In this document: positions 26,636 through 35,788 of the stretch, in pieces | Layout: every line of letters starts with the position of its first letter | Position numbering within the stretch: position 1 is the first letter of the stretch | Assembly (NCBI GenBank): GCA_036560705.1 | Contig: DATBQR010000062.1 | Location: 1-64,000 of the forward strand | DNA from: RBG-16-66-20 sp036560705 | GTDB taxonomy: Bacteria; Pseudomonadota; Gammaproteobacteria; Burkholderiales; SG8-39 | DNA: 64,000 nt | Direction of reading: 5' to 3' | The notes under the pieces: model-generated | What the model was told of the DNA's origin: nothing | What the model saw: the letters and a program-made list of their open reading frames with translations, nothing else | Databases searched by the model: none | Program-made: the position numbers and the translations under genes

Positions 26636-29323
26636 ATGTCCGCCGTTCCGCAGCAACCCGCGGCCAACGACCCCGACGGCCTTGAAACCCAGGAATGGCT
26701 CGACGCGCTCGAATCCGTCCTCGAGCGCGAAGGCGGCGCGCGTGCGCATTACCTGATCGAGAAGCTCACCGAGAAGGCGCGCACCTCGGGCGTCACCCTG
26801 CCGTACAGTCCGTACACACCGTACGTCAACACCATTCCGGCGCACATGGAAGAGCGTTCCCCCGGCGATCCGGCGCTCGAGGAACGCATCCGTTCCTTCT
26901 GCCGCTGGAACGCCATGGTGATGGTGGCGCGCGCCAACAAGAACGACGACGAGCTGGGCGGCCATATCGCCAGCTTCGCATCCGTGGGCACGCTGTTCGG
27001 CGTCGGCCAGAATCATTTCTGGAATGCACCGCACGAAGGCCACGGCGGCGACCTGGTGTATTTCCAGGGCCATTCCTCACCGGGCATTTACGCGCGCGGC
27101 CTGCTCGAAGGCCGCTTCACCGAGGAGCAGCTGCTCGATTTCCGGCGCGAGGTGGACGGCAAGGGCGTGTCGTCCTACCCGCATCCCTGGCTGATGCCGG
27201 ACTACTGGCAGTTCCCGACGGTGTCGATGGGTCTGGGGCCGATCCAGGCGATCTACATGGCGCGCTACCTCAAGTACCTGCAGGCGCGCGGGCACGCGCA
27301 GACGGAGAACCGCAAAGTCTGGGTGTTCTGCGGCGATGGCGAGATGGACGAGCCGGAATCGCTGGGCGCGATCGGCATGGCGGCGCGCGAGAAGCTCGAT
27401 AACCTGATTTTCATCGTCAACTGCAACCTGCAGCGCCTCGATGGGCCGGTGCGCGGCAACGGCAAGATCATCCAGGAGCTGGAGGGTGAATTCCGCGGCT
27501 CCGGCTGGAACGTCATCAAGCTGATCTGGGGCGGCTACTGGGATGCGCTCCTCGCGCGCGACAAGGAAGGGCGCCTGCGCAAGATCATGGAGGACGCCGT
27601 CGACGGCGAGTACCAGAACTTCAAGGCTAACGACGGCGCTTTCGTGCGCAAGAATTTCTTCGGCAAGGATCCCAAGGTGCTGGAAATGGTGTCCCGCATG
27701 TCGGACGCGGACATCTGGCGGCTGAACCGCGGCGGCCACGACCCGCACAAGATCTACGCGGCCTACGCGGCGGCGGTGAAGCACAAGGGCCAGCCCACCG
27801 TCATTCTCGCCAAGACCATCAAGGGCTACGGCCTCGGCAAGCAGGGCCAGGCGAAGAATCCGACCCACCAGCTGAAGAAGGTCGACATTGCCACCATCCG
27901 CGAAGTGCGCGACCGCTTCAACGTGCCGATCCCGGACGACCAGCTGGAGAAGCTGCCGTTCTACGTGCCGCCGGCCGATTCGCCGGAGATGAAATATCTG
28001 CACGAGCACCGCAAGGCGCTGGGCGGATTCTTCCCGCAGCGGCGCTCGAAAGCGGAAGCGGCGCCGGCCGTGCCGCCGCTGTCGTCTCTCGACCAGGTGC
28101 TGAAAGGCTCGGGCGAAGGCCGCGAGATCTCGACCACCATGGCGTTCGTGCGCGTCCTCACCGCGCTGGTGCGCGACAAGGAACTCGGCAAGCGCATCGT
28201 GCCGATCGTGCCGGACGAGGCGCGCACCTTCGGCATGGAGGGCATGTTCCGCCAATTGGGCATCTTCGCGCCCGAGGGCCAGAAGTACGAGCCGGTCGAC
28301 AAGGACCAGGTGATGTACTACCGCGAGGACAAGCAGGGACAGATTCTCGAGGAAGGCATCAACGAGGCGGGCGCGATGTGCTCGTGGATCGCGGCGGCGA
28401 CCTCGTACAGCCACTCGAACCAGGTCACGGTGCCGTTCTACATTTTCTACTCGATGTTCGGCATGCAGCGCATCGGCGATCTCGCCTGGGCGGCGGCCGA
28501 CCAGCGCGCGCGCGGTTTCCTGCTCGGCGCGACCGCGGGGCGCACCACGCTGAACGGCGAGGGCCTGCAGCACGAGGACGGGCATTCGCACATCCTTTCC
28601 TCGGTGATCCCGAACTGCGTTTCCTACGATCCGACCTACGGCTACGAGCTGGCGGTGATCATCCACGACGGCCTGCGCCGCATGGTGGGCAACCAGGAGG
28701 ACGTGTACTACTACATCACCCTGATGAACGAGAACTACGAGCACCCGGCGCTGCCCGAGGGTGCCGAGCAGGGGATATTGAAGGGGCTTTATTCGCTCAG
28801 GGAGTCGAAGGCAAAGGCAAAAGCGCGCGTGCAGATGATGGGCTCGGGCACCATCCTGCGCGAGGTGATCGCCGCCGCCGAGCTGCTGGAGAAGGATTGG
28901 GACGTCGCCGCGGATATCTGGAGCGCGACCAGCTTCACCGAGCTGCGGCGCGACGGCCTTGCCGCCGAGCGCTGGAACCTGCTGCACCCGGAAGACAAGC
29001 CGCGCGTGCCCTACGTAACGCAGTGCCTGGAAAAGCGTGCCGGGCCGGTAGTCGCGGCAAGCGACTACATCAAGACCTTTGCCGACCAGATCCGCCCGTT
29101 CATGCCCAAGGACCGGATCTACAAGGTGCTGGGGACGGACGGCTTCGGCCGTTCGGACTCGCGCGCCAAGCTGCGCCACTTCTTCGAGGTCAACCGCTAT
29201 TTCATCGCCATCGCGGCGCTGAAGGCGCTCGCCGAAACGGGCGAGGGCAAGGCGAAGACGGTGGCCGAGGCGATCAGGAAGTACGGCATCGATCCGAACA
29301 AGCCGGACCCGACCACCGTATGA
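26636..29323 (+). CDS. aceE: Pyruvate dehydrogenase E1 component (homodimeric)
   Basis: An 895-residue homodimeric-type E1. It decarboxylates pyruvate with thiamine diphosphate and passes the acetyl group to E2 lipoyl. The ThDP motif starts GDGEMDEPES (about residues 234-243) and ends at NCNLQRLDGP. The fold and length match AceE of gamma- and betaproteobacteria. AGGAGG lies 5 bases before the ATG, a strong ribosome binding site. aceF follows after 10 bases and lpdA after that. The divergent gene is folD; the gap of 82 bases must hold the operon promoter. No PdhR gene is adjacent. Confidence 0.97.
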   Translation: MSAVPQQPAANDPDGLETQEWLDALESVLEREGGARAHYLIEKLTEKARTSGVTLPYSPYTPYVNTIPAHMEERSPGDPALEERIRSFCRWNAMVMVARANKNDDELGGHIASFASVGTLFGVGQNHFWNAPHEGHGGDLVYFQGHSSPGIYARGLLEGRFTEEQLLDFRREVDGKGVSSYPHPWLMPDYWQFPTVSMGLGPIQAIYMARYLKYLQARGHAQTENRKVWVFCGDGEMDEPESLGAIGMAAREKLDNLIFIVNCNLQRLDGPVRGNGKIIQELEGEFRGSGWNVIKLIWGGYWDALLARDKEGRLRKIMEDAVDGEYQNFKANDGAFVRKNFFGKDPKVLEMVSRMSDADIWRLNRGGHDPHKIYAAYAAAVKHKGQPTVILAKTIKGYGLGKQGQAKNPTHQLKKVDIATIREVRDRFNVPIPDDQLEKLPFYVPPADSPEMKYLHEHRKALGGFFPQRRSKAEAAPAVPPLSSLDQVLKGSGEGREISTTMAFVRVLTALVRDKELGKRIVPIVPDEARTFGMEGMFRQLGIFAPEGQKYEPVDKDQVMYYREDKQGQILEEGINEAGAMCSWIAAATSYSHSNQVTVPFYIFYSMFGMQRIGDLAWAAADQRARGFLLGATAGRTTLNGEGLQHEDGHSHILSSVIPNCVSYDPTYGYELAVIIHDGLRRMVGNQEDVYYYITLMNENYEHPALPEGAEQGILKGLYSLRESKAKAKARVQMMGSGTILREVIAAAELLEKDWDVAADIWSATSFTELRRDGLAAERWNLLHPEDKPRVPYVTQCLEKRAGPVVAASDYIKTFADQIRPFMPKDRIYKVLGTDGFGRSDSRAKLRHFFEVNRYFIAIAALKALAETGEGKAKTVAEAIRKYGIDPNKPDPTTV

Positions 29324-29333
29324 AGGACATCGC

Positions 29334-30647
29334 GTGAAGGAAATTCGCGTCCCCGACATCGGCGACTTCAAGGAGGTCGAGGTCATCGAGATCCTGGTCA
29401 AGCCGGGCGACACGGTCGCCAGGGAGCAGTCGCTGGTGTCGCTGGAGTCGGACAAGGCGACGATGGAGATTCCGTCGCCCGAGGCGGGCGTGGTGAAGGA
29501 GTTGAGGATCAAGGTGGGCGACAAGGTTTCCGAGGGCTCCGTCCTGCTCTCGCTGGAGCCTGGCGGTCCGGCGCTCGCAGCGGCAGCTGAAAAGCCTGCA
29601 GAGAAGAAACCTGAACCGAAGAAGGAAAGTCCTCCCGTCCCTCCCGTTCCTTCCGTCGTGACGCGCGTCGAGCCGGTGCCTGCGGAGCCGAAAGACGCGG
29701 TGACCTCGCTGCCGCATGCCAGCCCGTCCATCCGGAAATTCGCGCGCGAGCTCGGCGTCGACCTGGGCCGCGTGCAAGGCAGCGGCCCCAAGGGCCGCAT
29801 CGTCACGGAAGACGTGCAGGCCTACGTGAAAAGCGCGCTGGCCGGCAAGCAGGTAAGCGCGCCAGCCGCCGCAAGGGGCGGCGCGCTGCCCTTTAACCTC
29901 CCGGCCTGGCCCGACGTCGATTTCGCAAAGTTCGGCCCGATCGAATCGAAGCCCCTGTCGCGCATTCAGAGGCTGTCGGGGCCCTACCTGCACCGCAACT
30001 GGGTTTCCATCCCGCACGTCACGCAGTGCGACGATGCGGACATCACCGATCTCGAGGCCTTCCGCAAGGCGCAGACCGTCGAGACCGAGAAGAAAGGTTT
30101 CAAGCTCACGATGCTCGCCTTCATGATCAAGGCCTGCGTCACCGCGCTGCGGCAGTTCCCGCAGTTCAACGCCTCGCTCGACAAGTCGGGCGAGAACCTG
30201 ATCGTGAAGAAGTACTTCCACATCGGCGTCGCCGTCGACACGCCGGGCGGCCTCGTGGTGCCGGTGGTGCGCGATGCGGACCGCAAGGGCGTGTTCGACC
30301 TCGCGCGCGAGCTGGCGGAAATTTCCAGGGTCGCCAAGGACGGCAAGCTGAAGGCGGGCGACATGCAGGGGGGCACTTTCTCGATCTCCAGCCTGGGCGG
30401 CATCGGCGGGACCTACTTCACGCCGATCATCAACGCGCCCGAACTGGCCATCCTGGGTGTTTCACGTTCTTCCTTGAAACCCGTTTATTCGGGCAAGAAC
30501 GAAAAAGGCGAAGACGTTTTCAAGGCGCGCCTGATCCTGCCGCTGTCATTGTCGTACGACCATCGCGTGATCGACGGCGCGGCGGCGGCGCGGTTCACCA
30601 CCGAGCTCACCAAGATCCTCTCCGACATCCGCCGGACGCTGCTCTAG
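29334..30647 (+). CDS. aceF: Dihydrolipoyllysine acetyltransferase (PDH E2)
   Basis: A 437-residue E2 with one N-terminal lipoyl domain (residues 1-78; lipoyl lysine Lys41 in LESDKATMEIPS), a proline-rich linker, a peripheral-subunit-binding domain (about 124-160, SPSIRKFARELGVDLG) and a catalytic domain (about 205-437) with the active-site motif YDHRVIDGAAAARF. It transfers acetyl groups to CoA and forms the cubic core of the complex. Many relatives have two or three lipoyl domains; the single one here is partly made up for by the one fused to E3. The start is a GTG, with AAGGAC five bases upstream. It ends directly against the lpdA ATG with no spacer. Confidence 0.95.
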   Translation: MKEIRVPDIGDFKEVEVIEILVKPGDTVAREQSLVSLESDKATMEIPSPEAGVVKELRIKVGDKVSEGSVLLSLEPGGPALAAAAEKPAEKKPEPKKESPPVPPVPSVVTRVEPVPAEPKDAVTSLPHASPSIRKFARELGVDLGRVQGSGPKGRIVTEDVQAYVKSALAGKQVSAPAAARGGALPFNLPAWPDVDFAKFGPIESKPLSRIQRLSGPYLHRNWVSIPHVTQCDDADITDLEAFRKAQTVETEKKGFKLTMLAFMIKACVTALRQFPQFNASLDKSGENLIVKKYFHIGVAVDTPGGLVVPVVRDADRKGVFDLARELAEISRVAKDGKLKAGDMQGGTFSISSLGGIGGTYFTPIINAPELAILGVSRSSLKPVYSGKNEKGEDVFKARLILPLSLSYDHRVIDGAAAARFTTELTKILSDIRRTLL

Positions 30648-32339
30648 ATGGCCGGCATCATCGAGGTGAAGGTTCCCGACATCGGCGACTTCAAGGACGT
30701 CGAAGTCATCGAGGTGCTGGTGAAGCCCGGCGACACCGTCGCGAAAGAGCAGTCGCTGGTCTCGCTCGAGTCGGACAAGGCGTCCATGGAGATTCCGTCG
30801 CCGCAGGCGGGCGTCGTGAAGGAACTCGTCGTCAAACTGGGCGACAAGGTGTCGCAGGGTTCGGTTATTTTGAAGCTTGAATCCGGAGAACAAAAAAAGT
30901 CTCCGGAACAGAAACCAAAACCTGAAGCAGCCCAGCCCGTACAAAACAGTTCCGGTTTCGATTGCGACATGCTGGTGCTCGGCTCCGGGCCCGGAGGCTA
31001 CTCGGCGGCTTTCCGCGCAGCCGACCTCGGATTGAAGACCATCCTCGTCGAGCGCTACGCGGTGCTCGGCGGCGTGTGCCTGAACGTCGGCTGCATCCCG
31101 TCCAAGGCGCTGCTGCACACGGCGGCGGTCGTGGATGCCGCGAGCGGGCTGGCCGAGCACGGCATCGCGTTCGGCGATCCCAAGGTGGACCTCCACAAGC
31201 TGCGCGCCTTCAAGGGCAAGGTGGTCGGCAAGCTCACCGGCGGCCTCGCCTCGATGGCGAAGATGCGGAAAGTGACCGTTGTCCAGGGGGTTGGAAGTTT
31301 CACCGGGAAAAATTCCATTCAAGTCGATGGCAAGACCCTCACTTTCGCCAACGCCATCATTGCCGCCGGTTCGCAGGCGGCGAAACTGCCGTTCCTCCCC
31401 GACGACCCGCGCGTCGTCGATTCGACCGGAGCGCTCGAACTGCGTAGCCTGCCGAAGAAACTGCTGGTGATCGGCGGCGGCATCATCGGCCTGGAAATGG
31501 GCACGGTCTACTCGACGCTGGGCGCGCGCCTGGACGTGGTGGAGATGCTGGACGGCCTGATGCTCGGCGCCGATCGCGACCTGGTGAGCGTCTGGCAGAA
31601 ATTCAATGCCCCGCGCTTCGACCGCGTGATGCTGAAGACGAGGACGACGAAGGCCGAGGCGACGAAGCAGGGAATCAAGGTTTCCTTCGACCAGGGCGAA
31701 GCGGGCCTGTACGACATGATCCTCGTATCGGTGGGACGCACTCCAAACGGCAGGAAGATCGGCGCAGAGAACGCCGGCGTCGCGGTGAACGAACGGGGTT
31801 TCATCCCGGTGGACAAGCAGATGCGCACCAACGTGCCCAACATCTACGCGATCGGTGATATCGCGGGCAATCCGATGCTCGCGCACAAGGCGGTGCACGA
31901 GGGGCACGTGGCGGCGGAAGCCGCAGCGGGCCAGAAATCCTTCTTCGACGCCCGTGTCGTGCCGTCCGTGGCCTACACCGATCCCGAGATCGCCTGGGTG
32001 GGCCTGACCGAGGACGAAGCGAAGAAGGCGGGCACTAAGGTCGGCGTGGCGAAATTCCCCTGGGCTGCTTCCGGGCGCGCTATCGCCAACGCACGCGACG
32101 AAGGCTTCACCAAGCTGATTTTCGATGTGCAGACGCACCGCATCGTCGGCGGCGGCATCGTCGGCACCGGCGCGGGCGACCTGATCAGCGAACTCGCGCT
32201 GGCGGTCGAAATGGGCGCCGATGCGACCGACATCGGCAAGACCATCCACCCGCACCCGACGCTGAGCGAGTCCGTCGGCATGGCCGCGGAACTCTTCGAA
32301 GGCGTCTGCACCGACCTGCCGCCACAAAGGAAGAAATGA
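30648..32339 (+). CDS. lpdA: Dihydrolipoyl dehydrogenase (E3) with N-terminal lipoyl domain
   Basis: A 563-residue flavoprotein. Residues 1-80 are a complete lipoyl domain almost identical to that of the neighbouring aceF product (lipoyl lysine Lys44 in SLESDKASMEIPS). After a short linker, E3 proper begins near residue 105 with the FAD motif GSGPGGYSAA, the redox-active cysteines Cys144 and Cys149 in GGVCLNVGCIPSK, an NAD-binding GGGIIGLEMG, and the C-terminal catalytic HPHPTLSES. It reoxidises dihydrolipoyl groups of the PDH complex. Lipoyl-E3 fusions are known in betaproteobacteria and neisseriae. Its TGA overlaps the rpiA ATG by four bases. Confidence 0.96.
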   Translation: MAGIIEVKVPDIGDFKDVEVIEVLVKPGDTVAKEQSLVSLESDKASMEIPSPQAGVVKELVVKLGDKVSQGSVILKLESGEQKKSPEQKPKPEAAQPVQNSSGFDCDMLVLGSGPGGYSAAFRAADLGLKTILVERYAVLGGVCLNVGCIPSKALLHTAAVVDAASGLAEHGIAFGDPKVDLHKLRAFKGKVVGKLTGGLASMAKMRKVTVVQGVGSFTGKNSIQVDGKTLTFANAIIAAGSQAAKLPFLPDDPRVVDSTGALELRSLPKKLLVIGGGIIGLEMGTVYSTLGARLDVVEMLDGLMLGADRDLVSVWQKFNAPRFDRVMLKTRTTKAEATKQGIKVSFDQGEAGLYDMILVSVGRTPNGRKIGAENAGVAVNERGFIPVDKQMRTNVPNIYAIGDIAGNPMLAHKAVHEGHVAAEAAAGQKSFFDARVVPSVAYTDPEIAWVGLTEDEAKKAGTKVGVAKFPWAASGRAIANARDEGFTKLIFDVQTHRIVGGGIVGTGAGDLISELALAVEMGADATDIGKTIHPHPTLSESVGMAAELFEGVCTDLPPQRKK

Positions 32340-32998
32340 CCCAGGACGAGCTGAAGAAGCAGGTTGCCGAGGCCGCGCTCAAGTACGTGGTCGAGGATGC
32401 CGTGGTCGGTGTCGGCTCCGGGTCCACTGTTTTTTTATTCATAGAATTTTTATCCAGAATAAAAAACAAAATAGAAGGCGCAGTGGCGGCTTCGGAAGCG
32501 AGCGCGGAACGCCTGAAAAAACACGGCATTCGCGTGCTGGACCTGAACAGCGTGAACGAGCTGCCGGTCTACGTGGACGGCGCGGACGAGATCACCGAGC
32601 ACCTGCACATGATCAAGGGCGGCGGCGGCGCGCTGACGCGCGAGAAGATCGTCGCCGCGGTGGCGAAGAGCTTCGTCTGCATCTGCGATTCATCCAAGCT
32701 GGTGCCGGTGCTCGGCAAGTTTCCGCTGCCGCTGGAGGTGATCCCGATGGCGCGCAGCCACGTCGGGCGCGAGATGCTCCGGCGCAAGGCGCAGCCGGTG
32801 CTGCGCGAGAACTTCAAGACCGACAACGGCAACCTGATCCTCGATTGCCACGGCCTGACGATCATGGACCCGCCGGCGCTCGAGGCGGAACTGAACAATG
32901 TTTCCGGCATCGTGACCAACGGCCTGTTCGCGCGGCGCGGCGCGGATGTGCTGCTGTTGGGAACGCCCGAGGGCGTGAAGACCTACAAGAAGAAATAA
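32336..32998 (+). CDS. rpiA: Ribose-5-phosphate isomerase A
   Basis: A 220-residue RpiA of normal length. It interconverts ribose 5-phosphate and ribulose 5-phosphate. Visible motifs are VGSGSTV (near 26-32), VDGADEIT (catalytic aspartates, near 80-87), KGGGGALTREKIVA and the KFPLPLEVIPMA segment. It is coupled to lpdA by a four-base overlap. A stretch at about 32430-32476 is unusually AT-rich and uses codons such as TTA, ATA and AGA that are rare elsewhere here, while the protein still fits the family. Confidence 0.95.
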   Translation: MTQDELKKQVAEAALKYVVEDAVVGVGSGSTVFLFIEFLSRIKNKIEGAVAASEASAERLKKHGIRVLDLNSVNELPVYVDGADEITEHLHMIKGGGGALTREKIVAAVAKSFVCICDSSKLVPVLGKFPLPLEVIPMARSHVGREMLRRKAQPVLRENFKTDNGNLILDCHGLTIMDPPALEAELNNVSGIVTNGLFARRGADVLLLGTPEGVKTYKKK

Positions 32999-33000
32999 AA

Positions 33001-33020
33001 ACCGGGGTCAGAGCCCGATT
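33001..33020. repeat. Single copy of the GGGGTCAGAGCCC repeat
   Basis: ACCGGGGTCAGAGCCCGATT lies between the convergent stops of rpiA and the yggX-type gene. The 17-base core GGGGTCAGAGCCCGATT recurs as both arms of the large inverted repeat at 61465-61533. Only one arm is present here. Confidence 0.6.
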
Positions 33021-33022
33021 CG

Positions 33023-33295
33023 CTATTCCTTGGGCGGCACGTAACCCTGCGCCACGTCGGCGCCGTCGCCGAAGAAATGTTTTTCCATCTGCTCGACCAG
33101 GTATTTGCGGGCTTTCGCGTCTGCGAGGTTGAGCCGGTTCTCGTTCACCAGCATGGTCTGGTGCTTGAGCCACGCGGCCCAGGCCTCCTTCGAGACATTG
33201 TCGTAGATGCGCTTGCCGAGTTCGCCCGGATAGGTCGGGCGATCGAGCCCCTCCGCCTCGCGGCCGAGCTTGACGCACTTCACCATTCTTGCCAT
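33023..33295 (-). CDS. Oxidative damage protection protein / Fe(2+)-trafficking protein
   Basis: A 90-residue member of the YggX family. The N-terminal LGREAEGLDRPTYPGELGKRIYDNVSKEAW and TMLVNENRLNL are the usual family landmarks, including the conserved cysteine in VKCVKLGREAEG. YggX-type proteins protect Fe-S clusters and reduce iron-driven oxidative damage in the cytosol. I chose the ATG at 33295 to give the normal MARMVKCVK start; the frame upstream runs into argA. It follows argA by 14 bases and is likely the last gene of the string. Confidence 0.92.
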   Translation of the reverse strand: MARMVKCVKLGREAEGLDRPTYPGELGKRIYDNVSKEAWAAWLKHQTMLVNENRLNLADAKARKYLVEQMEKHFFGDGADVAQGYVPPKE

Positions 33296-33309
33296 GGGGG
33301 GATCGGTAC

Positions 33310-34638
33310 CTACAGTCGCTTCAAAAAGATTTTCGAACCGCGCTTCCAATTATAGAGGGCCTGGCGCTTCTCCGGCAGCACCTCGACCCCCGCTTCCTTG
33401 AAACCCTGGCTGAGGAACCAGTGCTGGGCGCGCGTGGTGAGGGCGAACAGGCGCCGGATCTTCATCTCCTTGGCGCGCGCCTCGCAGGCATGCAGGAGGC
33501 GCTCGCCGTAGCCGGCGTCGCGGGTCTCGGGCGCCACCGCGAGGCAGGCGAGCTCGGCGCTGCGCTCCCCCCCGGACGGGTAGAGCGCGGCGCACGCGAG
33601 GATCGTGCCGTCGTGCTCGATCACCTCGAAGTTGACGATTTCCTGCTCGAGCCGTTCGCGGCCGCGCTTGACCAGCGTGCCGTCGGCCTCGAGCGGTTCG
33701 ATCAGCGCGAGTATCCCGCCGACGTCCTCGATCTTCGCCGGGCGCAGGCGTTCGACCGGGTCGGCGGTGATCATGGTGCCGACGCCCGAATGGGTGAACA
33801 GTTCCAGCAGCGTCGCGCCGTCGGCGCGGCGCGAGACCAGGTGCGCGCGTCCGACGCTGGCGCGCACCGCACGCAGCGCATATTCGATCGCCCGCCTGGT
33901 GGGCGCAGAAAGCCCGCCTTTTCCGTCCTTCTTCAGCAGCGCCTCCGCTTCGCGCGCGGTGAGCTCGGAGACGATCTGCCCGCGGCGGCCGGTCGGCAGC
34001 TGGTCCACGTAGAGCAGCAGCTTGTCGGCTTTCAGCGCGCGCGCGACGGCCTCGGCGACGTCTTCCCAGGACAGGTTGAATACCTCGCCCGTGGGGGAAT
34101 AGCCTATGTGCGGCACCAGCACCACCTCGTTGTCCTCCAGGCGCCGCGCGATGGCGACGGCGTCGACCTTGCGCACGGCGCCGGTGAACTGGAAATCCAC
34201 CCCGTCCACCACGCCGATCGGCTTGGCGGCGATGTAGTTGCCCGAAGCGACGCGGATCTGCGCGCCCGCCATCGGCGAATTGGGCAGGCCCTGCGAGAGC
34301 AGCGCCTCGATCTCGACGCGCAGGACGCCAGCCGCGTGCTTGACCGCGACCAGCGACTGCGCGTCGGTAATGCGCAGCCCCTTCGCGTAGCGCGAGCGGA
34401 GCCGTTTGGCGCGCAGCTCGGCCTCGATCTGTGGGCGCGCCCCGTGCACCAGGACCAGCCGGATGCCGATAGCGGCGAGCAGGTTGAGGTCGTGCAGGAA
34501 CTTGACGAAGCGCCCGCGCTCGGCGACCAGTTCGCCGCCGAAGCCGATGACGAAGGTGCGGCCGCGGAAGGCGTGCACGTAGGGCGCCGCCTGGCGGAAC
34601 CAGCGGACGAAGGCTTCGGGATGCGGCAGCGTGCTCAT
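33310..34638 (-). CDS. argA: Amino-acid N-acetyltransferase (N-acetylglutamate synthase)
   Basis: A 442-residue classical ArgA. An amino-acid-kinase-like N-terminal domain (about 20-285; FVIGFGGELV, VLVHGARPQIE) is followed by a GNAT domain (about 290-440; CLAVAPETRDAGYGERLLHACEARA). It makes N-acetylglutamate from glutamate and acetyl-CoA, the first step of arginine synthesis, and is normally inhibited by arginine through the kinase-like domain. The gene lies 15 bases after rsmE and 14 before the yggX-type gene. Confidence 0.94.
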   Translation of the reverse strand: MSTLPHPEAFVRWFRQAAPYVHAFRGRTFVIGFGGELVAERGRFVKFLHDLNLLAAIGIRLVLVHGARPQIEAELRAKRLRSRYAKGLRITDAQSLVAVKHAAGVLRVEIEALLSQGLPNSPMAGAQIRVASGNYIAAKPIGVVDGVDFQFTGAVRKVDAVAIARRLEDNEVVLVPHIGYSPTGEVFNLSWEDVAEAVARALKADKLLLYVDQLPTGRRGQIVSELTAREAEALLKKDGKGGLSAPTRRAIEYALRAVRASVGRAHLVSRRADGATLLELFTHSGVGTMITADPVERLRPAKIEDVGGILALIEPLEADGTLVKRGRERLEQEIVNFEVIEHDGTILACAALYPSGGERSAELACLAVAPETRDAGYGERLLHACEARAKEMKIRRLFALTTRAQHWFLSQGFKEAGVEVLPEKRQALYNWKRGSKIFLKRL

Positions 34639-34653
34639 GGGGTCGCTACGTTA

Positions 34654-35388
34654 CTAGAAATCCCCCGCCAGCGCGTTCAGGGCGGCGAGCGCCGCCAGGG
34701 CCGCGGTCTCGGTGCGCAGGATTCTTGCGCCGAGCCGCACCGGCACGAAGCCCGCGCGCTCGAGCAGCCGTTCTTCCTCCGCGCTGAATCCGGCTTCCGG
34801 GCCGACCGCCAGCGCGGCGGGCCCCTTCGCCAGGCCCGCCAGCGCCTGCGCGCCGGCCGGCGACAGCAGGATTTTCGAAACGCCTGCGGGCGCCTTGTAG
34901 CGATCCAGCGGCACGGGTTCGGCGATGTCCGGGATGCGGTTCCTGCCGCATTGTTCGCAGGCGGCGATCGCGACGCGCTTCCAGTGGGCGAGTTTTTTTG
35001 CTTCGCGCTCGGCGCTCAGCCGGACCACCGACTTCACCGTCAGCAGCGGCTGGATCCCCGCGACGCCGAGCTCGATTGCCTTCTGGATGGTGAAATCCAT
35101 CTTCTCGCCGGAGGAGACGGCCTGCACCAGCGTCACGGCGAGAGAAGATTCGCGCTCGATGTCGCGCCACTCGCCGATCTCGGCCACTACGTGGCCGCGG
35201 CCGGGCATGGACAGCCGGGCTTCGTATTCGCCGCCGCGGCCGTCGAACAGCACCGCCGCATCTCCTTCGCGCAGCCGCAGCACCCGGGCGGCGTGATGCG
35301 CCGCGTTCTCCGGCAGCGCGAGCCTCGTCTGCGCTTTGAGATCCGCGTCGACGAACAGGCGCGGCACGCGTCCCTGGCGATCCTTCAT
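34654..35388 (-). CDS. rsmE: 16S rRNA m3U1498 methyltransferase
   Basis: A 244-residue SPOUT-family methyltransferase that modifies U1498 in the 30S decoding region. Matching pieces are the PUA-like N-terminal domain (about 1-75, HHAARVLRLREGD), QAVSSGEKMDFTIQKAIELGV (about 88-108), SVVRLS, and the knot motif AVGPEAGFSAEEE with LGARILRTETAALAAL. It sits between a DUF4189-like gene (13 bases upstream) and argA (15 bases downstream), consistent with one transcript. Confidence 0.93.
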   Translation of the reverse strand: MKDRQGRVPRLFVDADLKAQTRLALPENAAHHAARVLRLREGDAAVLFDGRGGEYEARLSMPGRGHVVAEIGEWRDIERESSLAVTLVQAVSSGEKMDFTIQKAIELGVAGIQPLLTVKSVVRLSAEREAKKLAHWKRVAIAACEQCGRNRIPDIAEPVPLDRYKAPAGVSKILLSPAGAQALAGLAKGPAALAVGPEAGFSAEEERLLERAGFVPVRLGARILRTETAALAALAALNALAGDF

Positions 35389-35401
35389 GTCCGGAGCGCG
35401 C

Positions 35402-35788
35402 CTAGCGCGTACAGGCCCAGGCGACGACTTCGCAGCTTGCGCCGTGGTTCAGCGCGCTGCAGCGCTTCAGCGTCTTGGTCTCCGCCTCGGCGCGTGTCGC
35501 GCCGGAAGACACCGCGGGAACCTTCGGCCCGTCGGCCAGCGCCGCGCAGCCGTTCCTGAATTTCTGCACCACCTCGCACTCCCGGTTGCCGCACTGCTTC
35601 AGCGCTTCGACGCTCGCGTCGCGCGCACGCACCATGTCGTAGCTGACGCCCCAGGACTTGCTCGCGCGGTGGTAGGCGATGGCACCGAACCGGTTCGGCA
35701 CGGCCGAATGCTTGGCCGCGGGAGCGGCAAGCGCCGCCGGAACGGCGAGCAGCGCGGCGAGCAGCAGCCCGGCCGCCCGCGGGATCAC
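35402..35788 (-). CDS. Secreted DUF4189-like protein
   Basis: A 128-residue exported protein of unknown function. It has a signal peptide (IPRAAGLLLAALLAVPAALA) and then FGAIAYHRASKSWGVSYD and an even set of cysteines (CGNRECEV, NGCAAL, KRCSAL, SCEVVAWAC) compatible with disulfides. This pattern resembles DUF4189 domains. I prefer the GTG at 35788, which overlaps the TGA of the upstream dehydratase gene as GTGA; an ATG at 35809 would add seven residues before the signal peptide. It sits at the junction between the sugar-acid genes and housekeeping genes rsmE and argA. Confidence 0.7.
   Translation of the reverse strand: MIPRAAGLLLAALLAVPAALAAPAAKHSAVPNRFGAIAYHRASKSWGVSYDMVRARDASVEALKQCGNRECEVVQKFRNGCAALADGPKVPAVSSGATRAEAETKTLKRCSALNHGASCEVVAWACTR

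Noticed and set aside
27077..29806. A 909-codon minus-strand frame antisense to aceE and aceF
   Set aside because: The composition is that of a shadow frame and the plus strand encodes an intact E1.
33289..35559. A 756-codon plus-strand frame antisense to argA and rsmE
   Set aside because: Both minus-strand proteins are complete family members and the plus frame has no recognisable motif.
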